NCBI GenBank assembly: GCA_016873935.1
Contig: VGVT01000003.1
Coordinates: 51,949-115,948 of the forward strand
Length of the DNA stretch: 64,000 bases
Direction of reading: 5' to 3'
Source: Betaproteobacteria bacterium
GTDB taxonomy: Bacteria; Pseudomonadota; Gammaproteobacteria; Burkholderiales; Thiobacillaceae
The position numbers were made by a program, and so were the translations under genes. Position 1 is the stretch's first letter; each line of letters begins with the position of its first letter. Below, piece after piece: positions 59,311 through 64,000 of this stretch. The notes under the pieces were generated by a model that worked only from the letters and a program-made list of their open reading frames with translations, made no database searches and was not told the DNA's origin.

Positions 59311-61524
59311 TCAACCAATCAGGGCCTCGGCCCGCGCCGCCATCGCCTCCGCCGTGATGCCATTGAAGGCCATGATCTCCCCCGCGCTGGCGGTGGTTTC
59401 TCCCCGCTTCCAGGCGAACACGTCGCGGCGGGCCGCCCGGCTGCGCAGCAGAACCGGCTCCAGGGGACCGGAGGGGCCGCCGGTGACGCCGATCAGCACG
59501 TCGCCGTCGAACAGGGCGTCGAACTCGGCGTCGGACATGAAGTTGCCGTCCGGCTCAGAGACCGTGTCCCAGGCCACGTCCGTGGGCCGGTACAGGCGAC
59601 GGGGGTTGGCCACGGAAACGATGCGCACCTTGCGCCCCGCCGCCTCCAGCCTGTCCTTGGCCTCGAACACGGGCAGCAGGGCCATGTCGCCGGTGACGGC
59701 GAACACCACGGTCCTGTCGCCGGACGCCGATTCGTACAGGCTCGTCGCGCCTTTTTCGATCCCCTCCCGGGCCTGTTCCATGGTCGTGTGGACCGGCAGC
59801 GGGCTCTTCGAGGCGATGATGGCGATGCCCTTGTTATGGGTGTTCAAGGCCCATTCGTAGGCCGCCTGGATCTGGTTGGCGTCGCAGGGGAAGAGCGGAT
59901 AGACGTTGCCGTTCCTCATCTGGGCGGCGAAGTAGTTCTCGATCTCCGGGCGCTGGTGCGTCCAGCCGTTGCGGCCCTGCTCCAGGGCGCCGGCGGTGAA
60001 CATGCAGACGAAGGACGGGGTCTTGCGGCGCAGTTCCGCCATGGCCTGGGTGACGGTCTGCACGATGGGCCAGCCGTTGATGGCGAAGCTCTCGTAGGAC
60101 AGCCACACCGAGCGGGCGCCGAACAGGGCCAGGCCCGCCGCCAGGCCGGCGCAGGCGTCCTCGTTGAGGGGTTCGTAGACCTGGCCCGTGGGCGTCTGGT
60201 TGTAGAGGGCGTCCTCCACCGGGTGGCGGATCTTCAGGGCCTGGTTGATGTTGGCCATGGCGGAGGCCTCGTTGCCGTCCGCATTGGCGACCACGAAATA
60301 GGGATCCGACTGGCCCACGGCCGCCACCAGGGTGCCGAAGGCGGTGGCGGGCACCTGCTTGTCGCCCAGGGCGAATTCCCGGATGGGCAGCTCCGGCAGG
60401 GGCACGATGTCCAGTTCGCGCTCGGTGACGGCGGTCTTCGCGGCGGGGCCGCCGCCGGCCCGGGAGAAGTTGTCCCGCACCAGCTGCCAGGCGTCCGGGC
60501 TCAGGGCGCGGCGCTTGAGGCCCTCGCTGATGTGCTCCGCGTCCAGGGTGTCGGCGGGATACAGGTTGTGGGCCTTGGCCCCCACCTTGTGCACGCCGGC
60601 GCCCTTCAGCTGTTTGATGATGAGCACCGTGCGGCGGCCGGACAGGGCCTGCTTCGCGGCGCTGTCCGCGGCCTGCAGGACGGCCCCGGCGAAGGCGAGG
60701 CGCCGGTCGAAGGAGAAGGCGGTGCTGTCCACGTAGGCGCCCACCTGGTCCTGGTCGTCGAACTGCTTCGCGTCCACCAGGAACACGTTCTCGAAGCCGT
60801 GGCCCTTCCAGTAGGCGGTCATCTGTTCGTTGCTCCAGGTGGCGCACATGGCGTGGTGCTCCTGGCTGAAGCCGTTCCAAATCAGCACCGGCAGGTAGTT
60901 GGTGACCTGGGGATAGGCGGTGTTGAAGTGCATCATGGCATTCAGCACATAGGGCTCGCCCATGCCGCCGTCGCCGATGGTCACCGGGAACAGCACGCCG
61001 GGATGCAGCAGGGCGCCGGCCATGGCGAAGTGCTGGCCCTGGCCCAGGGGGCCGGCGGGGGCCAGCAGGCCGGGGATCGCCCCGGAAAGGTGGCCCAGCA
61101 GGCCGTGCTTCTCGCGGAAGCGGTCGCGCATCTGCTGCACGGTATGGATGCCCATGTCCTCCAGCGAGCTGTCCAGGAACATGGCGGAGTAGAAGCCGGG
61201 GGCGTGGTGACCGACTTCCGTGACGATGTTGGTATGGCCCAGCATGACCAGGGAGGCATAGGCCTCGGCGCTGGAGGCGAAGCCGCCGGGATGGCCGGAA
61301 GCCTTGGCGCCGCAGACCTGCAGGGTCAGGTAGCGCAGGGCGTCGGCGGCCAGCAGGGTCTGGTAGGCGGCGCCGGGAGCGTTGGCGCCGGCGATGGCCT
61401 TGCCGCCCTCGGTGATGGCCGGCTGGGCGCCGTGCTCGGCGAATCCGGGCCAGGACGGTCCGTAGTATTGAATGCCCTGGCAGAAGGCGGGCGCGATTTC
61501 GTCGGGTTGGGTAGCTGCGATCAT
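59311..61524 (-). CDS. Transketolase-like thiamine-diphosphate enzyme
   Basis: A 737-residue protein of transketolase type. The first domain includes LTLQVCGAKASGHPGGFASSAEAYAS, the TPP/Mg motif region TIGDGGMGEPYVLNAMMHFN, and the second includes NADGNEASAMANIN, YEPLNEDACAGLAAGLALFG and CMFTAGALEQGRNGWTHQRPE. It is longer and different from housekeeping transketolase and from phosphoketolase; similar proteins have been annotated as xylulose-5-phosphate 3-epimerases, which I recall but cannot check. It is divergent from an IclR regulator and upstream of the DUF1537 kinase and glcD. Confidence 0.75.
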   Translation of the reverse strand: MIAATQPDEIAPAFCQGIQYYGPSWPGFAEHGAQPAITEGGKAIAGANAPGAAYQTLLAADALRYLTLQVCGAKASGHPGGFASSAEAYASLVMLGHTNIVTEVGHHAPGFYSAMFLDSSLEDMGIHTVQQMRDRFREKHGLLGHLSGAIPGLLAPAGPLGQGQHFAMAGALLHPGVLFPVTIGDGGMGEPYVLNAMMHFNTAYPQVTNYLPVLIWNGFSQEHHAMCATWSNEQMTAYWKGHGFENVFLVDAKQFDDQDQVGAYVDSTAFSFDRRLAFAGAVLQAADSAAKQALSGRRTVLIIKQLKGAGVHKVGAKAHNLYPADTLDAEHISEGLKRRALSPDAWQLVRDNFSRAGGGPAAKTAVTERELDIVPLPELPIREFALGDKQVPATAFGTLVAAVGQSDPYFVVANADGNEASAMANINQALKIRHPVEDALYNQTPTGQVYEPLNEDACAGLAAGLALFGARSVWLSYESFAINGWPIVQTVTQAMAELRRKTPSFVCMFTAGALEQGRNGWTHQRPEIENYFAAQMRNGNVYPLFPCDANQIQAAYEWALNTHNKGIAIIASKSPLPVHTTMEQAREGIEKGATSLYESASGDRTVVFAVTGDMALLPVFEAKDRLEAAGRKVRIVSVANPRRLYRPTDVAWDTVSEPDGNFMSDAEFDALFDGDVLIGVTGGPSGPLEPVLLRSRAARRDVFAWKRGETTASAGEIMAFNGITAEAMAARAEALIG

Positions 61525-61614
61525 GGCGGGACTCCGATGGGTCGATGGCGGTGGGAATACTCTACTTAATCGTTCAACTATTCACAATGCAGTTTTGATT
61601 TCATAATGTAAAAC

Positions 61615-62373
61615 ATGGATACAGCCAAAACCTCCTCCATCCAGGTCATCGACCGCATGACCGCCCTGCTCGACGTGCTGGCCGCCGAGGACGGCGGCGC
61701 CTCCCTGAAAGTGCTGGCGGCGGAGACCGGCCTGCACCCCTCCACCGCCTTCCGCATCCTCGCCGCCCTCATCGAGCATGACTTCGTGGCGCGCGACGGG
61801 CAGGGCCACTACCGCCTCGGCCCCCATCTGCTGCGTCTCGCCGCCAAGGCCCGGGTTGGCGTCGACATCCGCGCGGCCGCGCGGCCGGAGATGGAATGGC
61901 TGCGCGACCAGGTCGGCGAGACGGTGAACCTCACCGTGCGCCAGGGCGACGAAGTGGTCTACGTGGAGCGGGTCACCCCCAACCGCATGATGCGGGTGGA
62001 ACAGGTGGTGGGCAGCCGCGCCCCCCTGCACGTCACCGCCGTGGGCAAGCTCATGCTCGGAGAGATCGGCGCCGCCGCCATTCGCGACTACGCCAAACGC
62101 ACCCGGCTTCCGTCCTACACCCCGAATACCCGCGCCGACCTGCAAACCCTGCTGGAGGACGTGGGCGCCAGCGCCGCCCGCGGCTACGCCCTCGACGACG
62201 AAGAGGCGGAACTGGGCGTCGGCTGCATCGGCGCCCTGGTGCGCGACGCCAGCGGCGCGGCGGTGGCCGGCCTGTCGGTATCCGCGCCGATGGAGCGACG
62301 CCGGCCGGAGTGGGTGCCGCTGGTGCGGGAAGCGGCGCAGCGCATCTCGGCGCGACTGGGCTACGCCGGCTAG
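61615..62373 (+). CDS. IclR-family transcriptional regulator
   Basis: A 252-residue IclR-type regulator. The N-terminal winged helix is IQVIDRMTALLDVLAAEDGGASLKVLAAETGLHPSTAFRILAALIEHDFV, and the effector domain includes LHVTAVGKLMLGE, YTPNTRADLQTLLEDV and GYALDDEEAELGVGCIGALVRD. It diverges from the transketolase-like gene across 90 bases and probably controls that operon, responding to a small carbon acid. Confidence 0.9.
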   Translation: MDTAKTSSIQVIDRMTALLDVLAAEDGGASLKVLAAETGLHPSTAFRILAALIEHDFVARDGQGHYRLGPHLLRLAAKARVGVDIRAAARPEMEWLRDQVGETVNLTVRQGDEVVYVERVTPNRMMRVEQVVGSRAPLHVTAVGKLMLGEIGAAAIRDYAKRTRLPSYTPNTRADLQTLLEDVGASAARGYALDDEEAELGVGCIGALVRDASGAAVAGLSVSAPMERRRPEWVPLVREAAQRISARLGYAG

Positions 62374-62422
62374 CGGCGGTGGCCTACAATCCGACCGTTC
62401 AAGGCATCCGGGAGGCCCGGCC

Positions 62423-62980
62423 ATGGGACTGCCACAACCGCAACACCGTCTCACCCGCGCGGAGTTCATCGCCTGGGAAAACCAGCAGCCGGACAAGCAC
62501 GAGTTCGTCGCCGGCGAGGTGTTCGCCATGGTGGGGGCAAGACGCACCCATGTGACGGTTGCTGGAAATTGCGCCGCACTCCTCAAGTTGCATCTTCGAC
62601 AAAGCCAGTGCCATGCCCTAGCGCTATCCATGAAACTGGAAGTCGAAGCCGCCGACGCCGTCTTCTACCCGGACGTGCTGGTCACCTGCCACCCGGACGA
62701 CCTGAAGGCCGAGCTGGCCATGCATCATCCCAAGGTGATCGTCGAAGTCCTCTCGGACAGCACCGCCGCCTACGACCGGGGCGAGAAATTCGCCGCCTAC
62801 CGGCAACTGGACAGCCTTGCGGAATACGCCCTGATCGACCCGGAACACCGCCGTGTGGAGGTGTTCCGGCGCATGGACAACGGTGACTGGCTGCTGGCCG
62901 CGAGCGAGAGTGACAGGAAACTGATCCTCAAGAGCCTGGATTTCAGCGCCGGCCTGGATGCGGTGTTCGAAGACGCCTGA
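62423..62980 (+). CDS. Uma2-family restriction-endonuclease-fold protein (DUF820)
   Basis: A 185-residue protein. The opening LTRAEFIAWENQQPDKHEFVAGEVFAM, then VFYPDVLVTCHPDD (catalytic Asp), KVIVEVLSDSTAAYDRGEKFAAYRQL (Glu and Lys) and EYALIDPEHRRVEVFRR follow the Uma2/DUF820 pattern with a PD-(D/E)XK nuclease core. The biological role is unknown. It follows the IclR gene by 49 bases. Confidence 0.88.
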   Translation: MGLPQPQHRLTRAEFIAWENQQPDKHEFVAGEVFAMVGARRTHVTVAGNCAALLKLHLRQSQCHALALSMKLEVEAADAVFYPDVLVTCHPDDLKAELAMHHPKVIVEVLSDSTAAYDRGEKFAAYRQLDSLAEYALIDPEHRRVEVFRRMDNGDWLLAASESDRKLILKSLDFSAGLDAVFEDA

Positions 62981-62991
62981 CGGGACAAGAC

Positions 62992-64000
62992 ATGGAACTC
63001 AAACGCATCGTGCTCGGCGTGACCGGCGGTGTCGCCGCCTACAAGGCGGCGGAACTGGCGCGGCTGATGGTGAAGGACGGCCTCGACGTGCAGGTGGTGA
63101 TGACCGAGGCGGCACGGCATTTCGTCGGCGCTGCCACCTTCCAGGCCATCACCGGCCACCCGGTGTTCACCGACCTGTGGGACGAGCGGGTGGACAACGG
63201 CATGGCCCACATCGACCTGACCCGCGGCAGCGACGCCATCCTGGTGGCGCCCGCCTCCGCCGATTTCCTGGCCAAGCTGGCGCAGGGCCGCGCCGACGAC
63301 CTGCTCTCCACCCTCTGCCTGGCGCGCGACTGCCCGTTGCTGCTGGCGCCGGCGATGAACCGGCAGATGTGGGAGGCGCCCCCGACGCAACGCAACGCCG
63401 CGCAACTCAAGGCCGACGGCGTCAGCCTGCTGGGCCCCGATAGCGGCGAGCAGGCCTGCGGCGAAGTGGGCTTCGGCCGCATGCTAGAACCCGAGATTCT
63501 GCTGGAGGCCCTGGACGCCCGCTTCCAGCCCAAGCGGCTCAGCGGGCTGAAGGTGCTCATCACCGCCGGCCCCACCTTCGAGCCCATCGACGCGGTGCGC
63601 GGCATCACCAATTCCAGCTCCGGCAAGATGGGCTACGCCGTGGCCCGCGCCGCCCTGGAGGCGGGCGCGGAAGTCACCCTGGTGTCCGGCCCCACCTGCC
63701 TGAAACCACCCCGCGAGGCGAAGACCCTGCCGGTGACCAGCGCCCAGGACATGCTCGCGGCAGTGGAAGCCGCCGCCGATGCAGCCGACATCTTCATCGG
63801 CGTCGCCGCCGTGGCCGACTACTACGTGCTCAACCGCAGCGAGCAGAAGATCAAGAAGGACGCCCACATCCTCACCCTGGAACTGGCGCCCAACCCGGAC
63901 ATCCTCGCCAACATCAGCAGCCGGCCCAAGCCGCCCTTCTGCGTCGGCTTCGCCGCCGAGAGCGAGAACCTGGAGGAGTACGCCGAGCTCAAGCGCCGGC
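62992..64000 (+). CDS. coaBC: CoaBC, phosphopantothenoylcysteine synthetase/decarboxylase, right end missing
   Basis: The frame is open to the right edge (336 codons). The N-terminal CoaC flavin domain has LGVTGGVAAYKAAELARLM, VMTEAARHFVGAATFQAITG, AHIDLTRGSDAILVAPASADFLAKLA and LLAPAMNRQMWEAPPTQRNAAQL. The CoaB domain begins LKVLITAGPTFEPIDAVRGITNSSSGKMGYA. It makes 4'-phosphopantetheine for coenzyme A. radC and coaBC are usually direct neighbours; here they lie 9.5 kb apart. Confidence 0.95.
   Translation, partial: MELKRIVLGVTGGVAAYKAAELARLMVKDGLDVQVVMTEAARHFVGAATFQAITGHPVFTDLWDERVDNGMAHIDLTRGSDAILVAPASADFLAKLAQGRADDLLSTLCLARDCPLLLAPAMNRQMWEAPPTQRNAAQLKADGVSLLGPDSGEQACGEVGFGRMLEPEILLEALDARFQPKRLSGLKVLITAGPTFEPIDAVRGITNSSSGKMGYAVARAALEAGAEVTLVSGPTCLKPPREAKTLPVTSAQDMLAAVEAAADAADIFIGVAAVADYYVLNRSEQKIKKDAHILTLELAPNPDILANISSRPKPPFCVGFAAESENLEEYAELKRR

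Noticed and set aside
1..64000. tRNA, rRNA or riboswitch genes
   Set aside because: No cloverleaf-like arms with a T-loop GTTCGAATC motif or known riboswitch cores were found by eye in the gaps. A covariance-model search would settle it.

Overview
The window is about 64 kb of GC-rich DNA from a proteobacterium that fixes CO2 chemolithoautotrophically. It is most likely a betaproteobacterium of the Thiobacillus type. That is an inference from the gene content (alpha-carboxysome with form IA RuBisCO, the chromate operon layout, the family-level look of the proteins) and not a species identification. Gene density is high, most neighbours overlap or nearly touch, and no tRNA, rRNA or CRISPR array was seen.

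Layout. 1-9.4 kb: an ATP-grasp protein cut by the left edge; a lower-GC island (about 1.4-4.5 kb) with a HigB/HigA-like toxin-antitoxin pair, a small unknown gene, a three-Cys-motif (DUF5131) protein and its convergent TcmP partner, bounded by imperfect 32-bp direct repeats; then the rSAM/selenodomain-associated glycosyltransferases 1 and 2, membrane proteins, a mercuric-reductase-like flavoprotein and the ArsS radical SAM protein. 9.7-11.6 kb: exbB-exbD-tonB. 11.7-17.6 kb: a leftward chromate-resistance operon (chrB, chrA, two rhodaneses, Fe/Mn superoxide dismutase, methyltransferase, a second ChrB-domain protein, an MFS pump). 17.7-26.8 kb: a five-PAS GGDEF/EAL protein, PsiE-like protein, Ca2+/Na+ antiporter, diacylglycerol kinase, PAP2 phosphatase, a TerB-like protein, a VC0807-family protein and the tRNA t6A enzyme TsaC/Sua5.

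27-47.8 kb is the core: a CO2-concentrating superlocus. Reading leftward from cbbL: cbbL, cbbS, csoS2, csoSCA, csoS4A, csoS4B, csoS1C, csoS1A, csoS1B, a ferritin-like gene, the acRAF pterin-dehydratase-like gene, mcdA, mcdB, cbbQ, cbbO, csoS1D. Divergent cbbR precedes cbbL. Beyond csoS1D lie a rightward gene whose product matches the LCIB/C carbonic-anhydrase pattern and a divergent leftward operon: a SulP anion transporter with an unusual soluble insert, a cytoplasmic trypsin-like protease, an unknown 100-aa protein, the Na+/bicarbonate symporter SbtA and a PII-like SbtB protein. The inferred logic is that SulP and SbtA load bicarbonate, the carboxysome carbonic anhydrase converts it beside RuBisCO, CbbQ/CbbO reactivate RuBisCO, McdA/McdB distribute carboxysomes, and CbbR senses metabolic state. 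csoS2 carries all three elements of a -1 programmed frameshift site.

47.8-64 kb: rsmB, a PLD-family nuclease, an MscS channel, a fatty-acid desaturase, rpmG-rpmB-radC, then a glycolate/photorespiration cassette (glcF-glcE-DUF559-glcD, a DUF1537 kinase, a transketolase-like enzyme and a divergent IclR regulator) lying between radC and coaBC, a Uma2 nuclease, and coaBC cut by the right edge. Glycolate oxidase is a sensible companion to RuBisCO because it salvages the product of its oxygenase reaction.

Several families of GC-rich palindromic repeats are scattered through the window. Three lie in frame inside conserved genes (arsS, rsmB, glcF), and one flanks a DUF559 nuclease gene.
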